From Mycolicibacterium sphagni (lineage in GTDB: Bacteria > Actinomycetota > Actinomycetes > Mycobacteriales > Mycobacteriaceae), in the NCBI RefSeq assembly GCF_002250655.1, contig NZ_NOZR01000017.1:62001-126000 (forward strand): 64,000 bases of DNA, written 5' to 3'. Shown here one piece after another: positions 27,322 through 35,566 of this stretch. Each line of letters starts with the position of its first letter. Positions within the stretch are counted from its first letter, which is position 1. The notes beneath the pieces are model-generated. The model was not told the origin of the DNA and did no database searches. It worked only from the letters and a program-made list of their open reading frames with translations. The position numbers were made by a program, and so were the translations under genes.

Positions 27322-27346
27322 GCCCGCCACCCGAAGTATGGCGGGC
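27322..27346 (-). terminator. Hairpin downstream of the exported repeat protein gene
   Basis: GCCCGCCA (27322-27329) and TGGCGGGC (27339-27346) form a perfect 8-bp stem with a 9-base loop, 28 bp past the stop of the minus-strand gene at 27375. There is no T-run, so it would be a U-less terminator of the kind suspected in mycobacteria. Confidence 0.4.
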
Positions 27347-27374
27347 AGTCCCGGAGGTCAGCCCTCCATGACTG

Positions 27375-27740
27375 TCACTCGTCGATCACTTCTACGCAGC
27401 GGGGTTCGTGGCAGGCATCACCATCGCCCCAACCATTGTCTGTCGACCCCAAGGAGGGCGCGGTTGTGGTGTGGGTCGGCTTCGGTGCGAACCCGGGGAT
27501 GAGGTGGGCGTGGACCTCGGAGCCGCCACCGGTGGCCGGCTTCGGGGTGAAGCCAGGAATCAGGTGAGCGTGGACCTCCGAGTGGTGCTCCGACTTCGTG
27601 GAGGCGCCCGACCCCGACCCCGCGTGGTCCGCCGGTGCTGCCGCCGCGATTCCGTTGGCCAGGCCGAGGCCCGCCACACTCAGGGCCCCGGCGACGGCGG
27701 TCGATGCCGCGAGCTTCTTGACGGTGCTGAGGGTGATCAT
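27375..27740 (-). CDS. Small exported protein with a duplicated His-containing motif
   Basis: A 121-residue protein that I do not recognise. A signal peptide (about residues 1-35, ending GIAAAAPA) is followed by a Ser/Gly/His-rich region and two near-identical copies of SEVHAHLIPGF.PKP (residues 54-68 and 74-88). The tail holds two cysteines (Cys110, Cys115) that could form a disulfide or bind metal. GAAAGG precedes the ATG. It lies between an intact tRNA-Arg and its decayed 3' copy, so it may be cargo of a lost or shrunken insertion. Confidence 0.65.
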   Translation of the reverse strand: MITLSTVKKLAASTAVAGALSVAGLGLANGIAAAAPADHAGSGSGASTKSEHHSEVHAHLIPGFTPKPATGGGSEVHAHLIPGFAPKPTHTTTAPSLGSTDNGWGDGDACHEPRCVEVIDE

Positions 27741-28005
27741 GTCTGTGCCTTTCGGTTCTGGCCGGTCTCTCCAGGCTTGACATCAAGCTATGGCCGCGGG
27801 GCATACGCGGGCATCGGCCGAAATATGCGTTTGTCCGGGCGTGCCTATGGTGCAAATGATGTAGCCGCGGTCTCGTCCGCCGTTGCAAACGCCGCCGAAT
27901 TTTGTCGAATCGCCACGCACACACACAACCGTCGCGTTCAGTAAGTTACTGGGGCAGACGACTTTAACGAGTCGCTGGGGACTGACCGTTATGCCCTCTT
28001 CGCGC

Positions 28006-28043
28006 CAGAAGGTCAGGGGTTGGAATCCCTTCGGGCGCGCTCA
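28006..28043 (+). pseudogene. Decayed 3' copy of tRNA-Arg(ACG), possible attachment-site remnant
   Basis: Thirty-five of 38 bases match 27199-27236, from the 3' side of the anticodon stem to four bases past the mature end. One change alters the T loop (TTCGAAT to TTGGAAT), so it cannot be a functional half. The similarity stops sharply on both sides. A 3' tRNA duplication in direct orientation is what site-specific integration into a tRNA gene leaves behind. Confidence 0.75.
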
Positions 28044-28067
28044 ACGTGTGGATGCCCCTCGCTCGCC

Positions 28068-28096
28068 GTGACACGGCTGAGAGCGGTTGCTACCGT
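28068..28096 (+). promoter_or_regulatory. Candidate SigA-type promoter of the GGDEF gene
   Basis: GTGACA (28068-28073, five of six to TTGACA) and TACCGT (28091-28096, three of six to TATAAT) are separated by 17 bp. Transcription would start near 28103 and give a leader of about 130 bases. Confidence 0.45.
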
Positions 28097-28232
28097 AGAG
28101 CGGTTATTTTCCTTCGGAACTAATTTCTGCGCCGATTAGTCGGGGCCGCTGGACAGGCTGCCCAACGACCAGTCGCTTGCAGGGAACGCTACTGGGGGCA
28201 ACGCCTTGCCTGCCTATTCGGATGCTTTTGCC

Positions 28233-29342
28233 ATGTCCGGCCGCCATCTCCGTGATTGGTGGAGCGAGCCGGTCGACTACGCGGCGCAGGTCCAGTACTT
28301 CACCAAGCGGGCGATGTCCGCACCGGTCAAAGTGGGGATCGGCGTGGGCACCGGGCTCAACGGGGTGATCTCGCTTCTGATCCTGCTCCCCTCGGTGCAT
28401 ACGCTCGCCGCGCGAGTGGTTGTCGCGATGTTTGCCGTGCTACAGCTCTTCTGGGGGTGGATGTGGTGCAGTCGGCCATGGCCCTCGCGGCGAACGTCTC
28501 TCGCGTTCGTCATCTCTGCCGACATCGGGATAGCCGCGGCGGCGGTGGTGGGTTCGAGTTGGCTGTTGGGCTTGTTCGCGTTCAATGCCTTCGCGATGAT
28601 CTCGGTGTATTTGTTGTTCTTCGACGGGCCGAAAGTCCTTGCCGGGCATACATTGTGGATACTCCTGTCCACGGCCGCTTTCGCCGTGCAGTTCAGCAGC
28701 GGGACGAACCTGGGTGGTATCGCGTTCACGGCAAAGACACTGGCGTCGGTGACGCCCGTGGTAGCGACTTCTCTTGGAATCCAGTTCGGAATCTGGGCCC
28801 TTCGTAACGACGCCAACGACTCCGTCACCGATCCGCTCACCGGCTTGCTGAACCGGCGGGGTTTGCAGCTGCACGTAGGCGATCTCTTGCGCGACGCCAA
28901 CGCCACGGACGCCGAGGTGGCGGTGGCCGTCGTCGACCTGGACCGCTTCAAGGAAATCAACGATAGCTTCGGCCACGCGACCGGTGATCAGGTGTTGATC
29001 CGCACTGCTCGACGGATAACTGGTGCGGTCGGCAGGAGTGCCTTGGTCGCCCGGACCGGCGGCGAGGAATTCGTGATCGTCGATATCGTCCGTCCTGGAC
29101 GGGCAGAGGGTGCCGCCGATTGCATACGGAATGCGATTGCCGCACCGGCCGACCTCGCGGTGACCGCCAGTGTCGGTGTCACCAGTCTCGCCATTGCCGG
29201 CCTCGCCGCTGAGGGAACCGATCCCGTGCGGTTGCTCGAGGCGATCGTCGAACGCGCCGACCACGCCATGTTCGACGCTAAACGCAAGGGCGGTAACGCG
29301 ACTACCCACCTCCCATCCGCTGACGAGCATGGATTCCGCTAA
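28233..29342 (+). CDS. Membrane-bound diguanylate cyclase (GGEEF domain)
   Basis: A 369-residue protein with about six N-terminal transmembrane helices (roughly residues 30-185) and a C-terminal GGDEF domain. The active-site motif is GGEEF at residues 276-280, a form still compatible with cyclase activity, and DPLTGLLNRRG marks the domain start. The RxxD inhibitory site expected five residues before it is absent, so product inhibition of the classical kind is unlikely. It would make cyclic di-GMP in response to a membrane signal. I prefer ATG 28233; an in-frame TTG at 28206 is possible. Confidence 0.83.
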   Translation: MSGRHLRDWWSEPVDYAAQVQYFTKRAMSAPVKVGIGVGTGLNGVISLLILLPSVHTLAARVVVAMFAVLQLFWGWMWCSRPWPSRRTSLAFVISADIGIAAAAVVGSSWLLGLFAFNAFAMISVYLLFFDGPKVLAGHTLWILLSTAAFAVQFSSGTNLGGIAFTAKTLASVTPVVATSLGIQFGIWALRNDANDSVTDPLTGLLNRRGLQLHVGDLLRDANATDAEVAVAVVDLDRFKEINDSFGHATGDQVLIRTARRITGAVGRSALVARTGGEEFVIVDIVRPGRAEGAADCIRNAIAAPADLAVTASVGVTSLAIAGLAAEGTDPVRLLEAIVERADHAMFDAKRKGGNATTHLPSADEHGFR

Positions 29343-29486
29343 GCGACGAGTCGTCCCGGTGCTCAGCAGACAGTAATCGCGCACATAGCTCGCGCTTAAG
29401 CAGCGTGGGAACCCCCTACATGTGCCACCGGGGGGTGCCGTAGATCAGCGGCGCACTGCATTGCTAGTGACTACGAGGAGCTGATC

Positions 29487-29723
29487 ATGATGAAATTACG
29501 ACCACTCATCGCCAGTGCGGCGATTCTTGGCGGGCTCGGTGCGAGCTTGCTGGGTGCTGGCGTTGCCAGCGCCGATCCTTGGGGCCCGCATCCGCATCCA
29601 GGGCCCGTCGGGTGGGGCGGACCACCGCCGCCGCCGCCCTATTGGGCGCCGCCGCCGCCGCCCTATTGGGGACCGCCGCCGCCGCCTCCGCTGGCATGCG
29701 TGGTCGGAGTCTGCCTGCCCTGA
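29487..29723 (+). CDS. Small proline/tryptophan-rich exported protein
   Basis: A 78-residue protein with a signal peptide ending GVASA (about residue 29) and a mature part almost wholly of Pro, Gly, Trp and Tyr, with PPPPPYW repeated. It ends CVVGVCLP, with two cysteines. GAGGAG lies just upstream of the ATG. Similar tiny Pro-rich secreted proteins occur in mycobacteria without known function; a cell-wall surface role is a guess. The upstream gap (29343-29486) holds an ACCCCC/GGGGGT hairpin near 29409-29437. Confidence 0.65.
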   Translation: MMKLRPLIASAAILGGLGASLLGAGVASADPWGPHPHPGPVGWGGPPPPPPYWAPPPPPYWGPPPPPPLACVVGVCLP

Positions 29724-29764
29724 TCGATGTCCCGTTGGCGGCGCCGGTGTTCGCGCCGGCGCCG

Positions 29765-31131
<1,367 letters not shown>

Positions 31132-31135
<4 letters not shown>

Positions 31136-31236
31136 CGTGTCGCTCCTTCCGGGTCTGGGTAGTGCTGCCCGATGTCGTCGGGCGTGGGGGTGATCACGTC
31201 GGGATCGAGGCCGATCTGGATCGCGGTGACGGTCAT
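31132..31236 (-). CDS. Possible 34-residue leader ORF coupled to the monooxygenase gene
   Basis: The frame from ATG 31236 (another in-frame ATG lies at 31245) encodes about 34 residues beginning MTVTAIQIGLDP and ends in a TGA that overlaps the monooxygenase ATG. GAGGAG lies about ten bases upstream of the ATG. The peptide is acidic and resembles nothing I recognise; it may be the fossil start of another gene, a leader peptide or simply open by chance. Expression is unproven. Confidence 0.35.
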
Positions 31237-31249
31237 GACGGGCATCTCC

Positions 31250-31307
31250 TCAACAGTTGTTGAATTCGACGCTAGGCCGAGGGGCTAGGGATGTCAACAG
31301 TTGTTGA
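31250..31307. promoter_or_regulatory. Twin palindromic operators of the TetR/monooxygenase pair
   Basis: TCAACAGTTGTTGA occurs identically at 31250-31263 and 31294-31307. Each has perfect 6-bp arms (TCAACA/TGTTGA) around a GT centre, and the centres are 44 bp apart, about four helical turns. They lie between the divergent monooxygenase and TetR genes, the second only 14 bp before the TetR start codon. Confidence 0.8.
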
Positions 31308-31321
31308 ATACACTGGCGCTC

Positions 31322-31879
31322 ATGATGGTTAAGACGCGCGACGGCGAAGCGACCCGATCGCGGATCCTGGCCGAGGCCCGGTCGCAGTTCGGCGAGAGGG
31401 GCTTCGAACGCACCACCATCCGCTCGATCGCGTCGGCGTCGGGCGTGGACCCGGCACTGGTCATGCACTACTTCGGCAACAAGGCCGAACTGTTCGCCGC
31501 AGCCTCCCGGCTCGCCATCACGTTCCCGGACCTCGCCGGTGTGGCGCCCGATCGTGTCGTCGACCTGGTGCTGCCGATGTTCGTCGAAGTGTGGGGACCA
31601 CACGGCCCGTTCCTGCCGCTGCTGCGTTCAGCCGCCACCAACCGGGTGGCAGCGGAGGCGTTGCTCGGCGTCTTCGTCAATCAGGTGAGCCCGGCGCTGG
31701 CCGCCGTAGTGCCCGACCGGCCTGCCGAGCGGGCGGCACTAGTCGGCGCTCAGATGCTCGGTGTCGCGGTCGGACGCTACGTGCTCGGCATCCCGCCGCT
31801 GGTGGGCATGGATGATGCGACACTCACCGAATGGCTGCGTCCGGTGCTGGCGCACTACCTCAGCGATCCGGCGCCGTGA
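31322..31879 (+). CDS. TetR-family repressor of the monooxygenase
   Basis: A 185-residue regulator. The helix-turn-helix runs from about residue 8 to 55, with RTTIRSIASASGVDPALVMHYFGNK as the recognition part, and the C-terminal domain (LGVAVGRYVLGIPPL) is of the TetR_C_17 kind found beside actinobacterial tailoring enzymes. The start is ATG 31322 or 31325. It almost certainly binds the twin palindromes and represses itself and the monooxygenase. Confidence 0.88.
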   Translation: MMVKTRDGEATRSRILAEARSQFGERGFERTTIRSIASASGVDPALVMHYFGNKAELFAAASRLAITFPDLAGVAPDRVVDLVLPMFVEVWGPHGPFLPLLRSAATNRVAAEALLGVFVNQVSPALAAVVPDRPAERAALVGAQMLGVAVGRYVLGIPPLVGMDDATLTEWLRPVLAHYLSDPAP

Positions 31880-31892
31880 CCGGCGTCCAACA

Positions 31893-32186
31893 CTAGACAG
31901 CGCCGGCGTTCTCGCCCTCGTCGGTGTACTCGGGACCGCTCGGCTGGGGCGCGTTGCCTGTGCCGCCGGCGTCCTGGCCTTCTTTCCAGTACAGGTCGTC
32001 GGTCGGCAGCGGCGCGGGGCCAGTGCCGCCGGCGTTCTCGTTGGCGTCCCAGTAGTACGGCTCGTTGGGATCTGGCCACAACAGGCCGCTGCCCGAGTCG
32101 TCAGCGGTGGCCGTCGCGGCGGCGGAGAGCATGGTCGCGGTCACCGCCAGTGCGGCGAGGCCGGCCGATGCCAGTTTTTTACGCAT
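31893..32186 (-). CDS. Small exported protein with 21-residue repeats
   Basis: A 97-residue protein with a signal peptide (about residues 1-28, ending ATATA). The mature part has three units with the motif [EQ][ND]AGGTG at residues 50, 71 and 92, exactly 21 apart, with DPNEPYYW or DDLYW between; the last unit is truncated at the stop. It is acidic and rich in Gly, Pro and Trp/Tyr. I do not recognise a family. An in-frame GTG at 32204 is an alternative start. It is convergent with the TetR gene. Confidence 0.6.
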   Translation of the reverse strand: MRKKLASAGLAALAVTATMLSAAATATADDSGSGLLWPDPNEPYYWDANENAGGTGPAPLPTDDLYWKEGQDAGGTGNAPQPSGPEYTDEGENAGAV

Positions 32187-32234
32187 CGGAGAATTCTGCC
32201 GCACTGAGGTGGCGAGGGGGAACCGATTGGGCCC

Positions 32235-32528
32235 TTAGGAACGCACGCTGATGTCGGCCATCGCGACTGCCGCAGCCGGATCCCAATCCTCGGAGTGCGC
32301 CGGGCGAAGCCGCCGGACGACGTAGTGGACCGCGAAAATCTGGGCGGCGCCGATGAGAACCAGGGGCCAGAGCGCGCCGGCGGCGACTGACCAGAAGGCG
32401 CGGACGTTGTCCCCGGGCGGGTCAGAGGACTGAAATTGGGGGCTGAGCAGCCAGGCGGCGACTGACACGAGGACTGCCATCGCCAGGTAGAGCTCGAACC
32501 ACATGATTCGATAGTCCCAGAGACTCAT
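32235..32528 (-). CDS. Hypothetical two-helix membrane protein
   Basis: A 97-residue protein with two hydrophobic segments (about residues 10-30 and 47-70), separated by a polar loop with SSDPPGDN, and a basic then acidic C-terminus. No family is recognised and there is no clear operon partner. It lies at the edge of the accessory region, 66 bp from the SDR gene. Confidence 0.5.
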   Translation of the reverse strand: MSLWDYRIMWFELYLAMAVLVSVAAWLLSPQFQSSDPPGDNVRAFWSVAAGALWPLVLIGAAQIFAVHYVVRRLRPAHSEDWDPAAAVAMADISVRS

Positions 32529-32594
32529 TAGAGCCGGATATCGGCATCGTGTGAAGGCACTGAGAAGCCCCCAATTGACGCGTGATGGTTATCA

Positions 32595-33356
32595 CTACGT
32601 GATGGTCAGGCCGCCGTCGACGATAATTGTCTGTCCCGTCACATATCCGGCGGCCGGTGACGCCAGCCATATTGCGGTAGCGGCTAATTCGGCGGGATCG
32701 CCGAGCCTGCCGACCACGACCCGCGGTAGCTGTTGTTCCAGATAACCGGGTTGATATTCGTCCGTCATCTCGCTTTTGAAGAAGCCGGGTGCCAGTGCGT
32801 TGACACGAATTCCCTTGCGGGAGCCCCATTGTTGGGCCAAATCCCGGGTCAGCCCCATCACGCCGGCTTTGGATGCGCTGTATGCCGCCTGCGGAAGTCC
32901 ACCGGTGGTGATGCCAAGAATGCTGGAAATATTGATGATTGAGCAACCGGGTTGCATCACCCGACCGCAGGCCTGCGCCATCCAGTACGACCCGTTCAGG
33001 TTGACCTCGATGACCTTGCGGAAGTCCTCAGGGGATTCGCGGGTCGCAGGCACCGCGGTGCCCACGCCGGCATTGTTGATCAACACGTCGACCCGGCCGA
33101 ACTCGTTGATCGCCGAGTCGACCAGCTGTTGGCACTGCTCAGGGTCGGCGACGTCGGTCTTTTGCGTGTACGCCGTGCGGCCGGCCGCTTCGACGAGGGC
33201 GGCCGTGCCCGCCATCTGCTCCACTCGCCTCGCGCCGAGCACCAGGTGCGCACCGGCCTCGGCGAACGCCTGCGCGAACGACACCCCCAAGCCGGAGGAC
33301 GCGCCGGTGACGATGACGACTTTGTCGTCGAGACGGAACGAATCCAAGATGCTCAT
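32595..33356 (-). CDS. Short-chain dehydrogenase/reductase in the first kinase/ACAD operon
   Basis: A 253-residue classical SDR. The cofactor motif TGASSGLG is at residues 18-25, NNAG near 93-96, and the catalytic Ser, Tyr and Lys are in ISSILG and YSASK. It probably oxidises or reduces a hydroxy/keto acyl-CoA. The ATG overlaps the acyl-CoA dehydrogenase stop as ATGA, so it is translationally coupled as the last gene of the operon kinase-ACAD-SDR. The set resembles LvaA, LvaC and LvaD of levulinate catabolism, with this SDR as the LvaD-like reductase. That pairing is inference. Confidence 0.85.
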   Translation of the reverse strand: MSILDSFRLDDKVVIVTGASSGLGVSFAQAFAEAGAHLVLGARRVEQMAGTAALVEAAGRTAYTQKTDVADPEQCQQLVDSAINEFGRVDVLINNAGVGTAVPATRESPEDFRKVIEVNLNGSYWMAQACGRVMQPGCSIINISSILGITTGGLPQAAYSASKAGVMGLTRDLAQQWGSRKGIRVNALAPGFFKSEMTDEYQPGYLEQQLPRVVVGRLGDPAELAATAIWLASPAAGYVTGQTIIVDGGLTIT

Positions 33357-34531
33357 GACGGGTTCCTCAAGACTTGGCGAGCGATCGCGTACTTGTGCAC
33401 TTCGGTCGGGCCGTCGTAGATGCGGAACGCCCGCATGTCGGAGAAGATCGCGCCTACCGGTGTTTCGTCGGAAATGCCCATGCCGCCGAGGATCTGCACA
33501 CAGCGGTCGGCGACCTTGAACAACTCCTCGGACACGTAGGCCTTGACCATCGAGCTCTCGTGGCGGCCCTTGGCTCCGGTGTCGATGGCCCAGCAGGCCC
33601 ACCAGATCGCCAGCCGGCACTGCTGTAGTGCGATCTCGTTGTCGGCCAGCATGAAGCTCACACCTTGATGCTCACCGAGTGGCTTGCCGAACCCGGTGCG
33701 GGTGCGGGCGTGCTCGATCGCGATCGACTGCGCGCGCGTCGCCGCACCCAGCCACCGCATGCAATGCGTCAATCGGGCCGGGGTAAGGCGCAATTGGGCA
33801 TATCGCAACGCCTGACCGACTTCGCCGAGCACCGCCGAGGCGGGCAGGCGCAGGTTGTCGAAGTGGATCACGCCGTGGCCCTCGACGTAGTTGCGGTCCA
33901 TCGTGTCCATCACGCGTTCGAGCTCGATGCCCGGAGTCTGCCCGTCGCATAAGAACAGCGTCGGCCCGTCCGCGCCATGCGAGTTCGGGGCGACCCGCGC
34001 CATGATGATCCACGTGCGCGCCTTGTTGGCGCCCGTGATCAGCCACTTACGACCGTTGATCACATAGTCGGTGCCGTCGAAAACCGCTTCGGTGGCAAGC
34101 TGATTCGGGTCGGATCCTGCACCGCCGGGTTCGGTCATCGCGAACACCGAGCGTTGCTTTCCCTCGATCACCGGTACCAGGAACTTCTCGGCCTGCTCAT
34201 CGGTGGCGATCTTGGACAGCACGAACATATTGCCTTCGTCGGGTGCCGCGCAGTTGAGCGCCACTGGTCCGAGCGTGGACCAGCCCGCAGCTTCGAACAG
34301 CACTGCCTGCTCGCGGTGGGATGGCTCGCGACCGCCGAACCGGTGCGGGGCCTGGAACGTCAGCAGGCCGGCCTCCCTGGCCAGCCCCACCAGCTCGGTG
34401 CGCAGCTCCTCGTTCGGCCCGTGCCGGGTGATGCGCGGATCGCGTTCGTAAGGAACGATTTTGTCGACGACGAATGCGCGTATCTCGTCGCGCAGTGCCG
34501 CCAGGTCATTGGGAATCTCGAAATCGATCAT
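33353..34531 (-). CDS. Acyl-CoA dehydrogenase, ACAD10/11-like
   Basis: A 392-residue flavoprotein of the acyl-CoA dehydrogenase fold, with the FAD-contact segment FAMTEPGGAGSDP and the C-terminal ILGGMGIS. At the place where ordinary members carry the catalytic Glu in a YEGT-type motif, it reads YDGPTEVHK, the DGPxExH form typical of the ACAD10/11 subgroup. In that subgroup, and in LvaC, the substrate is a 4-phosphoacyl-CoA, which fits the adjacent kinase gene. Start and stop both overlap neighbours as ATGA. Assignment to the family is firm, the substrate inferred. Confidence 0.85.
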   Translation of the reverse strand: MIDFEIPNDLAALRDEIRAFVVDKIVPYERDPRITRHGPNEELRTELVGLAREAGLLTFQAPHRFGGREPSHREQAVLFEAAGWSTLGPVALNCAAPDEGNMFVLSKIATDEQAEKFLVPVIEGKQRSVFAMTEPGGAGSDPNQLATEAVFDGTDYVINGRKWLITGANKARTWIIMARVAPNSHGADGPTLFLCDGQTPGIELERVMDTMDRNYVEGHGVIHFDNLRLPASAVLGEVGQALRYAQLRLTPARLTHCMRWLGAATRAQSIAIEHARTRTGFGKPLGEHQGVSFMLADNEIALQQCRLAIWWACWAIDTGAKGRHESSMVKAYVSEELFKVADRCVQILGGMGISDETPVGAIFSDMRAFRIYDGPTEVHKYAIARQVLRNPS

Positions 34532-35556
34532 CGTTGTCCCTCCATCAGTGCCAGAGCCCGCTCGAACAAACGCACCGTCGCGATGTGCAGCTGATCGCCA
34601 ATTTCCTTGGGCGCCAATCCTGCAGCGGCGCGAGCGTTCGATCCTTCGAGGATGATGCCGAGCTTGAAGCACGCCATCACCGTGTACCAGTCGATGTTGG
34701 ACAGGTCGCGGGTGGTGTTCTGTGCGTATCGCTCGATGAGCTCGTCAGGCGTCGCGAGGCCGCCGGCGCCCATCAGCACATTGCCGAGTACCGATTCGCG
34801 GCCGGGCGCATACCAGGTGGCCAGCATCCAACCCAGGTCCAGCAGCGGATCGCCGATGGTGCACATCTCCCAGTCGACGATGGCCACCACCTCGGGCCCG
34901 GTCGGCGAGAACATCACGTTGGCGGCGTGGTAGTCACCGTGCATGATGCCGGGCTGCCAGGCGGCAGGCTGGTTCTGTTGCAGCCAGGTCGCCACTGCCG
35001 CGACATCGCCGATGTCAGGGCCCGGGTAGTTCTCGAAGCCGCTGTAGGACTCGAGCTCGGAAAGCCACCGCGGCACTTGGCGTTCCAGGAATCCCTCCGG
35101 CTTGCCGAAGTCCCCCAGGCCCACCGCGACGTGGTCGACGGCGCCGAGCTTGGCCACCGCCTCGGCCATCGACGGGCCCATCTCGTGGCGGATGCCTGCA
35201 TCACCTGCGTGCAGGGCGGGCAGGGAGGCGCCGGCATTAAAGCCGTCGACCGGCTCCATCAGGTAGAACACCGCATCGCCGAGCACCGAGGTGTCCTCAC
35301 AGACCGCGATCAGCCGCGGGTGCGGGACGTCGGTGCCGGCCAGCGCGTGCAGGACCTGGGTCTCCCGCAGGATCACCTTGTTACTCACCGGGCGCAGGTG
35401 GCGGGGCCCGCGGCGGAATACGTAATCGCGTCCCGAGCGGGTGAAGCGCAACATGACGTTCTGGGTGCCGCCGGTGATCTCGGAGATGCCTCCCAGAGGG
35501 CCCTCACCCAGGCCCTGTTCCGACATCCACGCTCTCACTGCGCTCAGGTCGTCCAC
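34528..35556 (-). CDS. APH-fold phosphotransferase (ACAD10/11 kinase-domain type, LvaA-like)
   Basis: A 342-residue protein of the aminoglycoside phosphotransferase fold. The catalytic loop is MHGDYHAANVM and the metal-binding Asp lies in AIVDWEMCTIGDP, both intact. The N-terminal nucleotide lobe contains ITGGTQNVMLRF. In human ACAD10/11 this domain is fused to the dehydrogenase and phosphorylates 4-hydroxyacyl-CoAs; bacterial LvaA does so in levulinate use. Antibiotic resistance is not implied. It is the first gene of the operon; the start is GTG at 35556. Confidence 0.83.
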   Translation of the reverse strand: MDDLSAVRAWMSEQGLGEGPLGGISEITGGTQNVMLRFTRSGRDYVFRRGPRHLRPVSNKVILRETQVLHALAGTDVPHPRLIAVCEDTSVLGDAVFYLMEPVDGFNAGASLPALHAGDAGIRHEMGPSMAEAVAKLGAVDHVAVGLGDFGKPEGFLERQVPRWLSELESYSGFENYPGPDIGDVAAVATWLQQNQPAAWQPGIMHGDYHAANVMFSPTGPEVVAIVDWEMCTIGDPLLDLGWMLATWYAPGRESVLGNVLMGAGGLATPDELIERYAQNTTRDLSNIDWYTVMACFKLGIILEGSNARAAAGLAPKEIGDQLHIATVRLFERALALMEGQR

Positions 35557-35566
35557 CCCGGAGAAC

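Larger units (their letters stand above)
27741..28232. other. Intergenic region with tRNA remnant, no supported gene
   Basis: About 490 bp upstream of both the exported repeat protein gene (minus) and the GGDEF gene (plus). It is visibly less GC-rich than the surroundings between 27800 and 27960. It holds the decayed tRNA-Arg 3' copy and a candidate promoter, both listed separately; I see no credible coding frame. Confidence 0.6.

Noticed and set aside
27781-28005. A coding gene in the AT-richer gap before the tRNA remnant
   Set aside because: No frame of useful length has a start with a ribosome-binding site or mycobacterial codon use.
34528-35556. Aminoglycoside resistance kinase
   Set aside because: The APH fold is present, but the operon with ACAD10/11-like dehydrogenase and SDR fits acyl-CoA metabolism better.
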